Source of the DNA: a virus
Length of the DNA stretch: 36,324 nt
Direction: 5' to 3' (one strand)
Virus record (IMG/VR): IMGVR_UViG_3300027773_000188
Location: 1-36,324 of that record
Shown: positions 1 to 7,247 of the stretch, in pieces
Layout of the letters: each line of letters opens with the position of its first letter
Numbering within the stretch: the stretch's first letter is position 1
Made by a program: the position numbers and the translations under genes
The notes under the pieces: model-generated
Told to the model about the DNA's origin: nothing
What the model saw: only the letters and a program-made list of their open reading frames with translations
Database searches by the model: none

Positions 1-447
1 CTAAATCGGGTGCCGATATTCGTAGATCACCGTCTTCTTGAGCGCCAACAGATTATCGAAAATGACCACCGTCGATGCTTCCACTGAAGTCGACCGCGCC
101 TCGCTGTAGCCGTCCAAGCTGAGCAGGTTGTAATCGAGCAGCGCGACAATATCCTTCAAAATATCGATCACCCCTTTGGTCGTTCCGTCGCCGATGATCG
201 AGCGCTCGGGGCGGACGACCTCCACATAAGCGGAGATCCGCACGGTGCGGACGATCTTCTTTGTCATCCCAGGCCGGTGCTCGATCGACTCTGTGCCGTC
301 GGTGATCCCGATCGCCGGGAACTGCGCCTCGGCCGGAAGGACGTCGTGATCGGGACCCTCCGGGATGATCCAGACCGAGCCCCTCAGATATGCGAGGGAA
401 TCGGCCGCTTTCATCTCCGATTGAATGGCCTTTAAAAGGAGATTCAT
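1..447 (-). CDS. Mu gp37-like head-tail/tail terminator protein
   Basis: The protein has 148 residues and no signal peptide or membrane segment. Its size, its mixed alpha/beta composition and its place directly after the gp35-gp36-G block suggest the Mu gp37-type (tail terminator/head-tail joining) role, acting at the top of the tail. The start codon overlaps the stop of the cold-shock gene by 4 bases, so the two are translationally coupled. The stop codon lies at the very first bases of the window, so the gene is complete but the operon clearly continues to the left into tail genes that are not visible. I recognise the family by context more than by motif, so the exact assignment is uncertain; a different minor tail protein is the main alternative. 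Confidence 0.55.
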   Translation of the reverse strand: MNLLLKAIQSEMKAADSLAYLRGSVWIIPEGPDHDVLPAEAQFPAIGITDGTESIEHRPGMTKKIVRTVRISAYVEVVRPERSIIGDGTTKGVIDILKDIVALLDYNLLSLDGYSEARSTSVEASTVVIFDNLLALKKTVIYEYRHPI

Positions 448-650
448 CGCAGCGCGATCACCTCGATCGCCGCGGGGCCCTTCTGCTGTTCCTCGATTTT
501 AAACTCCACCTTCTGCCCCTGCTGAAGCGAGCGGTGGCCGTCGCCAAGGATGCCCGAATAATGAACGAAGAAATCCTTGCCGATCTCGCTGGTGATGAAA
601 CCGAAGCCTTTTTTATCGTCGAACCATTTCACAGTGCCGCGCACTCTCAT
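444..650 (-). CDS. Cold-shock domain (CspA-like) nucleic-acid-binding protein
   Basis: This 68-residue protein is a single cold-shock domain. It shows the typical start GTVKWFDDKKGFGFI with the RNP1 motif (KGFGFIT) and RNP2 motif (DFFVHYSGI), and it has the full family length. Cold-shock proteins bind single-stranded RNA or DNA and melt RNA secondary structure. The gene sits inside the phage head-tail operon, between the G-like morphogenesis gene and the gp37-like gene, with an AAGGAG ribosome site and a 4-base overlap with the next gene. Its location means that it would be expressed late with structural proteins, which is unusual. The fold call is secure; a role in late phage mRNA translation or DNA packaging is only an inference. 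Confidence 0.93.
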   Translation of the reverse strand: MRVRGTVKWFDDKKGFGFITSEIGKDFFVHYSGILGDGHRSLQQGQKVEFKIEEQQKGPAAIEVIALR

Positions 651-662
651 TTTCCAAACTCC

Positions 663-1190
663 TTATTTGAGCGGTTCTAGAATGTAATCGACCGCGACCC
701 GGCCGATATATTGTTTATCGTCATCCTGCACGACCAGATAAGGCCGGGCCGGGATTGTCACGTGCATCTTCATCGGATGCGGGCTGACATGCGTCGACCG
801 GGGAGGAATTGGCTTTCCGAACGCTTTGTCCTGATAGCGCCAGTGCTCTTTCACCTGAACCGTTTTTCGGATTGTTCCGCCCAACTGCTGAATCGCTCCA
901 TAGGGTAGAATTGTCCCGATGACCAACCGATCGCTGAAGGCTTTATAGGTGATAGAGCTTTGGAGGATCTTATTTAAGACGAGTGTTTTCCCTCCGAACC
1001 GGATCACCCGCTTCGATGGCACCCAGGGTGTCGGCCGGCCGCCCACTGCAAAATTCTGATCGATGCTCGTCTTCATCCTCTCCCCGGCCACCTGAAAAAC
1101 CGGGGTTAAATTTTCCTTGCGGCGCAGCGCCTCTTTGAGTGCCGCTTGGAGCTTTTCATCTTTCCAGGTAATCACGATTTGAACAAGCAT
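663..1190 (-). CDS. Phage virion morphogenesis protein (Mu gpG-like)
   Basis: This 175-residue protein fits the phage virion morphogenesis / tail completion family that includes Mu gpG (Phage_tail_S). Visible family features are the N-terminal helix with a charged segment, the segment VAGERMKTSIDQNF near residues 35-50, and a C-terminal region with ARPYLVV followed by a conserved tail helix. Such proteins act in joining heads and tails. The start overlaps the end of the gp36-like gene by one base. In Mu the G gene lies directly after F, whereas here it lies after the gp36-like gene, so the order differs from the type phage. Confidence 0.8.
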   Translation of the reverse strand: MLVQIVITWKDEKLQAALKEALRRKENLTPVFQVAGERMKTSIDQNFAVGGRPTPWVPSKRVIRFGGKTLVLNKILQSSITYKAFSDRLVIGTILPYGAIQQLGGTIRKTVQVKEHWRYQDKAFGKPIPPRSTHVSPHPMKMHVTIPARPYLVVQDDDKQYIGRVAVDYILEPLK

Positions 1191-1642
1191 TAGAAATTAT
1201 CCATCGTTCCAGCGGTCGAAGTTCCGTTGCCGCTGGTCATCACCCGATCATCGGAGCTGACGGCGTTCTTCGGGCCGCCGAGCTGATCGGAGGAACGCTG
1301 GGGGGTGGCCTCCCCCAGCGTAGTCAACCCCTGCGCCAGTTGCTTAAGCCACGATAGCGCCGCGTTATATCGATCCATCCGATGCTGCGGCACATTCGCG
1401 CGCCGCGAGTAGAGATTGTAGATGGCCATATCGACCGAGTAGCGATTGATCACCGCCGGCACGGGCGCCAACGGGACGGAATAGCGCCCCGCGGCATAGG
1501 TGTCGATCTCCGCATCCGCGTCGGCGATCGCCTTTGCGATCACAGAGTAATCGATGACGCCGGTGTTCTCGTCATCGGTCAGCTGCTGAAGCTGCGCGTC
1601 GGAAAGTTGTTTCTGAAGATCCCCCGCGGTCGAATAGGCCAC
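1190..1642 (-). CDS. Mu gp36-like protein (DUF1320 family)
   Basis: This 150-residue protein matches the DUF1320 / Mu gp36 family. Its N-terminus has the typical layout of a Y-s-t-a-x-dL start, a DADAEIDTYAAGRYSVPL segment around residues 41-58, and an alpha-helical core with the motif DMAIYNLYSRR. These proteins are thought to act as head-tail connector (adaptor) proteins attached to the portal. The start is GTG at base 1642, chosen because an AAGAGGAG ribosome site lies a suitable distance upstream and overlaps the end of the small gp35-like gene. The C-terminal 30 residues are rich in Ser, Gly and Asp and probably disordered. Confidence 0.85.
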   Translation of the reverse strand: MAYSTAGDLQKQLSDAQLQQLTDDENTGVIDYSVIAKAIADADAEIDTYAAGRYSVPLAPVPAVINRYSVDMAIYNLYSRRANVPQHRMDRYNAALSWLKQLAQGLTTLGEATPQRSSDQLGGPKNAVSSDDRVMTSGNGTSTAGTMDNF

Positions 1643-1645
1643 CGG

Positions 1646-1804
1646 TTACTCCTCTTTTTTCGAGACGCCGCGGCTCATTCCCTCTTTCACTGCGCCCGAC
1701 TCGATGAGCTGCTGATGCTTCTTCGGATCGAGATCGATCCCCTCTCCTACCTGGTATTCCTTCCCGTCATGCTTGATCGGGGATGTCACTTCAAACTTCG
1801 CCAT
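1646..1804 (-). CDS. Small Mu gp35-like protein
   Basis: This 52-residue open frame begins with ATG at base 1804 after a good AGGAGG-type site (AGGAGGAAACAGGTT) and ends with TAA just ahead of the gp36-like gene. The sequence MAKFEVTSPIKHDGKEYQVG followed by an acidic and then helical segment (DPKKHQQLIESGAV) is the signature of small phage proteins located between capsid and gp36 genes, comparable to Mu gp35. They have the compact form of a beta hairpin plus one helix ending in a Gly-Ala-Val turn. Function is not known; by position it belongs to head completion. It is too short to be picked up by simple length filters. Confidence 0.8.
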   Translation of the reverse strand: MAKFEVTSPIKHDGKEYQVGEGIDLDPKKHQQLIESGAVKEGMSRGVSKKEE

Positions 1805-1895
1805 AACCTGTTTCCTCCTTATGCTTGGGTTTCGGGCGGCCCGAAGGCCGCCCCGTTCAACAATCTTTCACCGCTCCCGTGAGGAGCCGAATCAA

Positions 1896-2816
1896 CTAGG
1901 CGACTGCGTTCTGGATGAAATAGCCCGCATCTTTCGCCGTAACGACGACCTGGTAAACATCCTCGTCATAGACCACATTGAGATTCGGCTCCTCACGATA
2001 ACGGAGAACCCGCGGCCGTCCTTGCAGCTGTGGGGTGTATCCGAAGCTGGGGATGTAGCGGCCGGCGCCGGGAGGCACCCAGGCGAGCCCGGCGTGTTTT
2101 CCCCAGAGATCGGTGAAGTTGCCGGCGGCGTCGGAGTAGACCCCCTGGCCGACGATCACCTTGTCGATATTGAAGACTTGCGCCAGCAGCTGCGGAGTAA
2201 TAATCCCGCCCGGCAGCGTGTATTGAAAACGTTGATAGAGTTTCGGGTGCTGGCTCAATTTGGTATAGACGATCGGGCCGAGCCAAAGGGTATTCGGGTA
2301 TCGCCCGATCTTCGCCCGGATCGCCTCGCGGCCGACCTGCACATCATTGACCGGATCGCTATTGACGAAATCAGACCATTGAGCGGTTCCGGAGAGGGTC
2401 ACCCGGTTGCTGGAGTTGTAGGTCCCCAGTGTCTGCGCGAGGTCGGCCTGCTTCTTTTCCTTCTCGACGGCGATCGCTTCTTGCGCGATGATCGTGGCCG
2501 CGCTTTCCGGCACGATCGGGTCAATCGCCTCCTCAATTTCGGAGTCGTCCACCGGCACCTCCAGCGCGTGATCTTCGAGCGCCAGGATGACGGGGGAGAG
2601 GAGCGCCCAGTCGGCCCGGACCGCCTTGGCGCGGGTGGCGCGAAGGGTGTTATAGATTTTGAACGCTTCCTTCCCGAAGGAGACAATCTGACCTCCTCGC
2701 TTCATATTCGGCAGCGTCGGGAAGAGCTGGCCCCCGATCAGCTGCGCATTGGTATAGCCGAGGGCGACCTGGGACAAAACCGGGTCATATACCCTCAAAG
2801 TCTGTAAACGTGCCAT
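1896..2816 (-). CDS. Major capsid protein
   Basis: This 306-residue protein is the best candidate for the main head shell subunit. It follows the protease-scaffold and decoration genes, has a strong AAGGAGG ribosome site, and shows phage capsid features: an N-terminal arm ending in PTLPNMKRGG, a charged E-loop-like segment (residues 45-80), a long helix rich in Ala/Glu/Lys (residues 108-130), and a beta-rich C-terminal half with a conserved Pro/Gly turn (WVPPGAGRYIPSFG). It resembles HK97-fold capsid proteins of transposable and siphovirus-like phages more than Mu gpT itself. It is preceded by a terminator-like hairpin, suggesting that transcription or mRNA processing is adjusted for high expression. 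Confidence 0.8.
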   Translation of the reverse strand: MARLQTLRVYDPVLSQVALGYTNAQLIGGQLFPTLPNMKRGGQIVSFGKEAFKIYNTLRATRAKAVRADWALLSPVILALEDHALEVPVDDSEIEEAIDPIVPESAATIIAQEAIAVEKEKKQADLAQTLGTYNSSNRVTLSGTAQWSDFVNSDPVNDVQVGREAIRAKIGRYPNTLWLGPIVYTKLSQHPKLYQRFQYTLPGGIITPQLLAQVFNIDKVIVGQGVYSDAAGNFTDLWGKHAGLAWVPPGAGRYIPSFGYTPQLQGRPRVLRYREEPNLNVVYDEDVYQVVVTAKDAGYFIQNAVA

Positions 2817-2844
2817 GAAAACCTCCTTTTTAAAGTGTGTTTAA

Positions 2845-2875
2845 AAATATCGGATAAACGCGATCCGTTTATCCG
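2845..2875 (-). terminator. Terminator-like hairpin between decoration gene and capsid gene
   Basis: A perfect 10-bp stem is formed by bases 2851-2860 and 2866-2875 around a 5-base loop. In the direction of transcription it is followed by a run of T residues (ATATTTTTAAA). It begins only three bases after the decoration gene stop and lies about 35 bases ahead of the capsid start. In an operon that must continue, it is more likely a partial terminator or an mRNA end-stabilising structure than a full stop. Another possibility is that a separate promoter serves the capsid gene. Confidence 0.7.
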
Positions 2876-2878
2876 TGA

Positions 2879-3298
2879 TTAATGAACCAGCAAAACCTCG
2901 ATAAAATCTCCTGCTTGGGATGCGGGATCGATCGCGATCCCATTGACCTTTTCGGTCGGAACCGAGCCGGTGATATCGGTCGCCCCGTTCGCGGCGGCCG
3001 AGGTGACGGCGGTTGCGCCGGGGGCGATCGCAAGCGCATTGGCGGCGATCGCGCGCCCTTGATTGTCCGAGATCACATAAGCGCCGGCGGCGATCGCCCC
3101 CCCCGCCTCCACGATGGCCGTTCCGATGATGGTAACCGGGGTCAGATCATTGGTCAGCGCGTCTTGCTGCGCCACTCCTTTGGCGGCGTTTCCCTGGGTT
3201 GTGATTTGCAGATCATCGAAGCCGATAAACCGGCGCTTGGTGAAATTGCCCGCCGCCTTCACGGTTTTCGGCAATATTGGATTATAATTTTCCGACAT
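2879..3298 (-). CDS. Capsid decoration protein (DUF2190-like)
   Basis: This 139-residue protein is rich in Ala, Gly, Thr and Val, without membrane segments. The pattern is typical of DUF2190-type capsid stabilising proteins: a start that leads into an AAGN-F-R-FIGFD segment, repeated short beta strands, GTAIVEAGGAIAAGAYV in the middle, and a C-terminal beta strand ending in EVLLVH. Such proteins usually sit on the outer capsid surface and strengthen it. It lies between protease-scaffold and capsid genes, as expected. The gene has a GGAGCGACC ribosome region. Sequence alone does not show whether it is trimeric. Confidence 0.7.
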   Translation of the reverse strand: MSENYNPILPKTVKAAGNFTKRRFIGFDDLQITTQGNAAKGVAQQDALTNDLTPVTIIGTAIVEAGGAIAAGAYVISDNQGRAIAANALAIAPGATAVTSAAANGATDITGSVPTEKVNGIAIDPASQAGDFIEVLLVH

Positions 3299-3356
3299 AG
3301 GTCGCTCCTTTTTTTAGATCGTTCTTCGTTAAATATGAATCGCTAAAAGTGAAAAC

Positions 3357-3911
3357 CTATCGGGTCCCCGCGGTCACCTGCTTGAGCGCATCCGCATAGG
3401 GGATATTGTGCTTCTGCGCAAAGGCGGTGACCCGCCGATGAAGCGCGAGCCGCTGCTGGTCGACCGCAACCTTGAAGCCTTTTCCCGCTTCCGTCGCGGC
3501 GGCGAATTGCCCCTCGCCGGTGGCGATCACGTCCTCCTCGTCCTCGGCCGGCGCGATTTCCTCGAACTCGACCGTCTTCGGAAGCTCCGAGAGGAAGCGG
3601 CGGAAGAACGCGCCGGGGGTTTCTTTTTTCCCTTCGGAGAATTCGATCGTCTCGGTCTCTTCCTCGATCGCTTCCATAAAGGACTGAATCCCCATCGCTT
3701 CCCAGGCCGGGAGCAGCTTGCCCGATTTCTTCAGCCCCTCGCAAAACGCCTTGATCTCCGCCTTGCGTGCCGCTTTTTCTTTTTCCGAGGAGCTCTGCTT
3801 CAGCTGCGCGTTCTCGGCGGTGAGCTGCTCGATCTTCTGGGAAAACTGCGCCTTCACCCCATCGACCGCCTCCTGGATCTTTTGATTGAGTTCCACTTCA
3901 GTAATTCCCAT
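3357..3911 (-). CDS. Scaffold protein from in-frame internal start (Mu gpZ-like)
   Basis: Codon 200 of the protease gene is an ATG at base 3911, preceded by an excellent ribosome site (AAGGAGGAAGAG) directly inside the coding sequence. Translation from here gives a 184-residue protein with a coiled coil and a C-terminal helical capsid-binding-like region, ending at the same stop. In Mu the scaffold gene Z is nested in frame within the protease gene I, and the layout here matches. The internal ribosome site is seen directly; actual use of it is an inference. The scaffold should fill the prohead and then be degraded by the protease. Confidence 0.72.
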   Translation of the reverse strand: MGITEVELNQKIQEAVDGVKAQFSQKIEQLTAENAQLKQSSSEKEKAARKAEIKAFCEGLKKSGKLLPAWEAMGIQSFMEAIEEETETIEFSEGKKETPGAFFRRFLSELPKTVEFEEIAPAEDEEDVIATGEGQFAAATEAGKGFKVAVDQQRLALHRRVTAFAQKHNIPYADALKQVTAGTR

Positions 3912-4508
3912 CTCTTCCTCCTTTTGTTTGAATCCACCATTGCCTGCTGTGACCTCTTCCTCCTCGTCCTCTTCGGCCGCCTGCTGCTGGATGAATCCCA
4001 GCTGATCGCTGGGGATCACCCGGTCGGCGTCGTCGGAGCCGAACTTTTCAATGATCCACTCCCGCATCCTGCGGAAGAGATCGGCGATCGCCAAATCGTT
4101 ATAATCGGCGAACTCGATCACCGCCATCGGCTGCTCGGCCGCGTGGGTGATCGGCGCCAATCCCTTGATTGCCGGCGGGACCGCTCCCAAAAAGCCGACG
4201 TGCCGGATGGAGAAGTCGGGATTGATCGCCACGGAGCGATGGGGGAACATTTTCTTTGTCACCATCTCCGCAAATTCCGGCACAATGTCTTTGAACTTGA
4301 CCCAGATGCTCCCTGCCTCTTTCTTGACCGCCTCGACCCATGCCCATGCCGGGTCATCTGTTTTCGGGTGTCCGCAGACCGCCGGAATTTCTTTTCCGGT
4401 TGAAGCGGCGATAATCTTGTCGAGATCGGCCTCGGACCAGGTGCGCGTCCTCCCCTGCGAGTCGGTGTGCTTGCCTTTTCGGAATACTTCGATCCATTGA
4501 TCGGTCAT
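3357..4508 (-). CDS. Head maturation protease with scaffold domain (Mu gpI-like)
   Basis: This 383-residue protein combines a Mu-type prohead protease (residues about 1-165) with a scaffold-like C-terminal half. The N-terminus has the Mu gpI pattern: WIEVFRKGKHTDSQG, a segment PAVCGHP, then VKFKDIVPEFAEMV and FPHRSVAINPDF, ending in GFLGAVPPAIKGL. A Glu-rich linker near residues 180-198 leads to a coiled coil (residues 205-245: QKIEQLTAENAQLKQ) typical of scaffolding proteins. The protease is expected to cleave scaffold and perhaps capsid arms during head assembly. An internal start at codon 200 (annotated separately) probably makes the scaffold alone, as in the Mu I/Z pair. Confidence 0.82.
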   Translation of the reverse strand: MTDQWIEVFRKGKHTDSQGRTRTWSEADLDKIIAASTGKEIPAVCGHPKTDDPAWAWVEAVKKEAGSIWVKFKDIVPEFAEMVTKKMFPHRSVAINPDFSIRHVGFLGAVPPAIKGLAPITHAAEQPMAVIEFADYNDLAIADLFRRMREWIIEKFGSDDADRVIPSDQLGFIQQQAAEEDEEEEVTAGNGGFKQKEEEMGITEVELNQKIQEAVDGVKAQFSQKIEQLTAENAQLKQSSSEKEKAARKAEIKAFCEGLKKSGKLLPAWEAMGIQSFMEAIEEETETIEFSEGKKETPGAFFRRFLSELPKTVEFEEIAPAEDEEDVIATGEGQFAAATEAGKGFKVAVDQQRLALHRRVTAFAQKHNIPYADALKQVTAGTR

Positions 4509-4518
4509 TGCTGCCTCC

Positions 4519-6807
4519 TCACGTCAAAGATTGGTTTAAATCGACCAGCCGCTGCCGCAGCGCAGAAGGAATGCCGGCGGCGGGAACCCCGCCGAATCCG
4601 GGATCGGGCCGCTCCGTCGGAAGATCGGTCAACACCGTCAGCTTCTGTGCCGCGACCTCCTCCTCCGCCAGGGTGTGGACGGTGCAGCGGCAGTTAAAGC
4701 CGCAAGGGGGATACCAAATCTGCCAAAAGGCGGCATCAAAGCGATATACTTTTTTATCCTGCGCAAGATGCGTCGGGCGCGTCCGATCGTCATTCACTGC
4801 ATCGTATTGCCAGAAGGGGCGATAGCGCTGGACGAACGGCTGCGTCATCTGCTGATAGCGGCCCGCCTGGTATGCGGTCTGCAAATTCGTCCGATAGACC
4901 GTCTCCCAATAGTAGGGATTCTCGCGGGAGAGCCCGAGGCCGGAATAGATCGTCTCGATCTCATTTTGAAATTGCGAAAGCGACATCCCCTGCGAGAGCG
5001 CCTGGTCGAGCGCGCCCTTGACCCGCGTGATCACCTCCAGCTGACTCACCTTACCCAGCGTAAAGGCCCATTGGCGCGCCTCATCGGCGAGCTGATGCAC
5101 CGCATCCGGCGGCAGCGGGACGAGATCGGAGAAGAACGCCACCGCTTCGGCCGGTGGAAGCGGCGCAAAGTCCGTCTCCACCTCCACGGCGAATTTGGCG
5201 CCTGACGCCTGCATTTCGGAGGCGACGCCGGCGCGGCCGATCATCTTGCCGGTGGCGATCAGATTCGTCCCCCCGTCGACGCTGCTCGGGGCAGGTAGTC
5301 GGTTCTTGAGCGCCAGGAGATGATTGACCGCTTGATCGCGCGTGGCCGCGCCTTTGATGGAGGCGGCGACTTCCGATAAAAACTCATCGACCCCGACGCG
5401 GCGGGATACTGCATAGGCGATTAATTGATCGATCGATGCTTGATTCGGCTTCATCCCCTCTGAGAAGAGAAAGACTTTCGGAGCGCGGCGCCCCGAAAAC
5501 TCGGGGTCCATTCCATTGCCGTTGCCCCCGGCATTCCCCGCGGCGCCGGCGCCGGCCGGCGGGACGATGATCGGCTCTCCCGGATCGGGCTGCGGAATCG
5601 CATAGGTGTCATAAAAATATTTTTGCCCGATCGGCAGCCCCAGATGAGCGAGGGTGTTATCGCGGGTCGCCAGGGCGACGAGATCTTTCTCCGGGTCGGT
5701 CCGAATCCAAAATTTCGGATAGAGGGTGACCCCGGGAAAGTTATAGTCGACGAGCCACTTGATCAGCTGGGAGTTGAGGCATTCGGAGATCTCGTCGGCG
5801 TCGTCTTTGACCAGATCCAGTCGGACCTCATTGTGGACCTGCCCGAGGGCGCGGCTGCCGGAACTGCCGACGTCGGTCGTGAGCGTCTGCCCGACGATGA
5901 CCAGCGAGATCGCCTTATTCCAATGATCTTGCCATTGCTTGTAGGAGTCGATTGAGCCGGTGCGCTGCGCCTCCAGGATTTCGACGATCATATTGTCGGG
6001 AATTTTCACCGCCGCTTCTTGCTGAATCGCCTCGATCGCCTGGAGCAAAGCGTCCTGCTGATCGATCGGCGTGCCGGGGGGATATTTACCGACCACCGTC
6101 GGGCTGCCGAACTTCTCCAGGAAGATCGCCCAAAAGCGGACGCCGTTCTTCTTAAACCAAACCGGCCAGTAAAGCCGCATCCCAAGTCCGGAGCCATAAG
6201 GATTGCTTACCTTGCTACCGGAAGAGAGGACGAGGAACTTGCGCAGCGGCACCGCCTGGCCACGGATCATATCCTCCAGAGTGAGGAAGCGCAGCTCTCT
6301 TTTCAGATCGAAGGCGAACCGGCGCTGATCGCGCGCGATGATCTCCTTGATCCCGATCCGGCCGTCGGGCCGGACCTGCCACATCACTTCGGCGACGGAG
6401 AAACCTTTCAGTTTCGCGTCCAGCATCGCCTTGATCACATGGCCGAAGGGGAGTGACTTTAATTCATTCTCAACGAAGTCGGCGATCTCTTTATCGGCGG
6501 CCTCTTTCGTGGCGGGCATGATCTGCCACTCGCGACTCGAAACGGTGTTCTTTCGCTTTTGCAGCTCGGCGAAGACATGATCGTCCCGCTCCAGATCCTC
6601 ATAGATCTGAAGGGCGAAGCTGCCGCCGCCCCCTTCGGTTTTCAGCACCGTGTCGGGGTTGAGCAGCATCGGCCCGACATAGCCGAAGGTAATGTCCATC
6701 CGGCCGAGGGTGGCGATCTCATCGAGCACCGGTTTTTTGGAATCGTCCGGCGGCTGATCGATCGCCAGGAGCGGATCGGAGAATTCTGTCTTTTGCTCGT
6801 CGCTCAC
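4519..6807 (-). CDS. Portal protein (Mu gp29-like, DUF935) fused to gpF-like head morphogenesis domain
   Basis: This 762-residue protein carries two normally separate Mu functions. Residues about 35-410 match the DUF935 portal family (Mu gp29): YEDLERDDHVFAELQKRK, SREWQI, GFSVAEVMW, KFLVLSS, YWPVWFKKNGVRFW and EKFGSPTVVGKYP. A Gly/Ala/Asn-rich linker lies near 415-440. Residues about 560-745 match the phage Mu F / SPP1 gp7 family: YWETVYRTNLQTAYQAGRY, WQYDAVNDDRTRP, PPCGFNCRCTV. The portal forms the DNA entry ring, and the F-like domain is a minor head protein needed for assembly or DNA ejection. The start is ATG at 6807, overlapping the lipoprotein stop by 4 bases. The coding frame is intact across the linker. 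Confidence 0.9.
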   Translation of the reverse strand: MSDEQKTEFSDPLLAIDQPPDDSKKPVLDEIATLGRMDITFGYVGPMLLNPDTVLKTEGGGGSFALQIYEDLERDDHVFAELQKRKNTVSSREWQIMPATKEAADKEIADFVENELKSLPFGHVIKAMLDAKLKGFSVAEVMWQVRPDGRIGIKEIIARDQRRFAFDLKRELRFLTLEDMIRGQAVPLRKFLVLSSGSKVSNPYGSGLGMRLYWPVWFKKNGVRFWAIFLEKFGSPTVVGKYPPGTPIDQQDALLQAIEAIQQEAAVKIPDNMIVEILEAQRTGSIDSYKQWQDHWNKAISLVIVGQTLTTDVGSSGSRALGQVHNEVRLDLVKDDADEISECLNSQLIKWLVDYNFPGVTLYPKFWIRTDPEKDLVALATRDNTLAHLGLPIGQKYFYDTYAIPQPDPGEPIIVPPAGAGAAGNAGGNGNGMDPEFSGRRAPKVFLFSEGMKPNQASIDQLIAYAVSRRVGVDEFLSEVAASIKGAATRDQAVNHLLALKNRLPAPSSVDGGTNLIATGKMIGRAGVASEMQASGAKFAVEVETDFAPLPPAEAVAFFSDLVPLPPDAVHQLADEARQWAFTLGKVSQLEVITRVKGALDQALSQGMSLSQFQNEIETIYSGLGLSRENPYYWETVYRTNLQTAYQAGRYQQMTQPFVQRYRPFWQYDAVNDDRTRPTHLAQDKKVYRFDAAFWQIWYPPCGFNCRCTVHTLAEEEVAAQKLTVLTDLPTERPDPGFGGVPAAGIPSALRQRLVDLNQSLT

Positions 6808-7016
6808 TGTTTCTGCTCCGCTTGGTCACATGCTTCTTTTTCTTGCGCATCCTTGGAGCCGGCCTCCACGATCACGCAATGCAGATCATGCAGACTGCCT
6901 TTCCAGCGATGCTCCTGCTTCGGATCTTCCGGCGCGGGCTGCGGCTTCGGGTCGCTCGCGCAGGCCGAGATCAAAAGGAACAAGACAACCAATAATCTCA
7001 CGAGATTTTTTTTCAT
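6804..7016 (-). CDS. Small phage lipoprotein, possible Rz1-like outer spanin
   Basis: This 70-residue protein has a lipoprotein signal peptide: a short basic start (MKKN), a hydrophobic stretch, and a lipobox LISAC. The mature part starts with a Pro-rich segment (CASDPKPQPAPEDPKQE), then a stretch with two more cysteines. It would be anchored to the inner leaflet of the outer membrane. Small Pro-rich lipoproteins are often outer spanins, which disrupt the outer membrane at lysis, but there is no obvious inner-membrane spanin next to it and it sits between terminase and portal genes rather than with the lysis genes. It is overlapped by 4 bases on both sides. Confidence 0.6.
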   Translation of the reverse strand: MKKNLVRLLVVLFLLISACASDPKPQPAPEDPKQEHRWKGSLHDLHCVIVEAGSKDAQEKEACDQAEQKQ

Positions 7017-7237
7017 GATCGCTCCGGCCAGTGCCAGGTATCCTTTTCATTTTTGGAAGAGAAGAGAACTTTATATCGATGGAGGATTCCGAGCTGGACC
7101 CCTTTGACATAATCAAAAATATGAAGGCTGACGAGACCGAGCTCTTTATCTTCCACTTGTCCGATGATTGCAGCGACACATTTGCCTTCGGGATTGATAT
7201 AATGAACCGTCCGTCCCACTGCGCATCCTTCGACCAT
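7013..7237 (-). CDS. Conserved small phage protein with WHWPE motif
   Basis: This 74-residue protein starts with a GRTVHYI motif at residues 8-14 and ends with TWHWPERS, a pair of motifs shared by small proteins widespread in bacteriophages, where they lie between structural or packaging genes. It has a beta-rich middle with the form expected for a small OB or SH3-like barrel. No catalytic motif is visible. It has an AAGGAG ribosome site and overlaps the lipoprotein gene by 4 bases. Function is unknown. Confidence 0.7.
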   Translation of the reverse strand: MVEGCAVGRTVHYINPEGKCVAAIIGQVEDKELGLVSLHIFDYVKGVQLGILHRYKVLFSSKNEKDTWHWPERS

Positions 7238-7247
7238 GCTTTTCTCC

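Noticed and set aside
1773-2807. Long plus-strand open frame of 344 codons
   Set aside because: It lies opposite the capsid gene; its composition (many Arg, Asp, Gly, His) is typical for antisense frames of GC-rich genes and there is no ribosome site.
3408-4403. Plus-strand open frame of 331 codons
   Set aside because: Antisense to the protease-scaffold gene, with low-complexity Leu/Arg/Phe composition.
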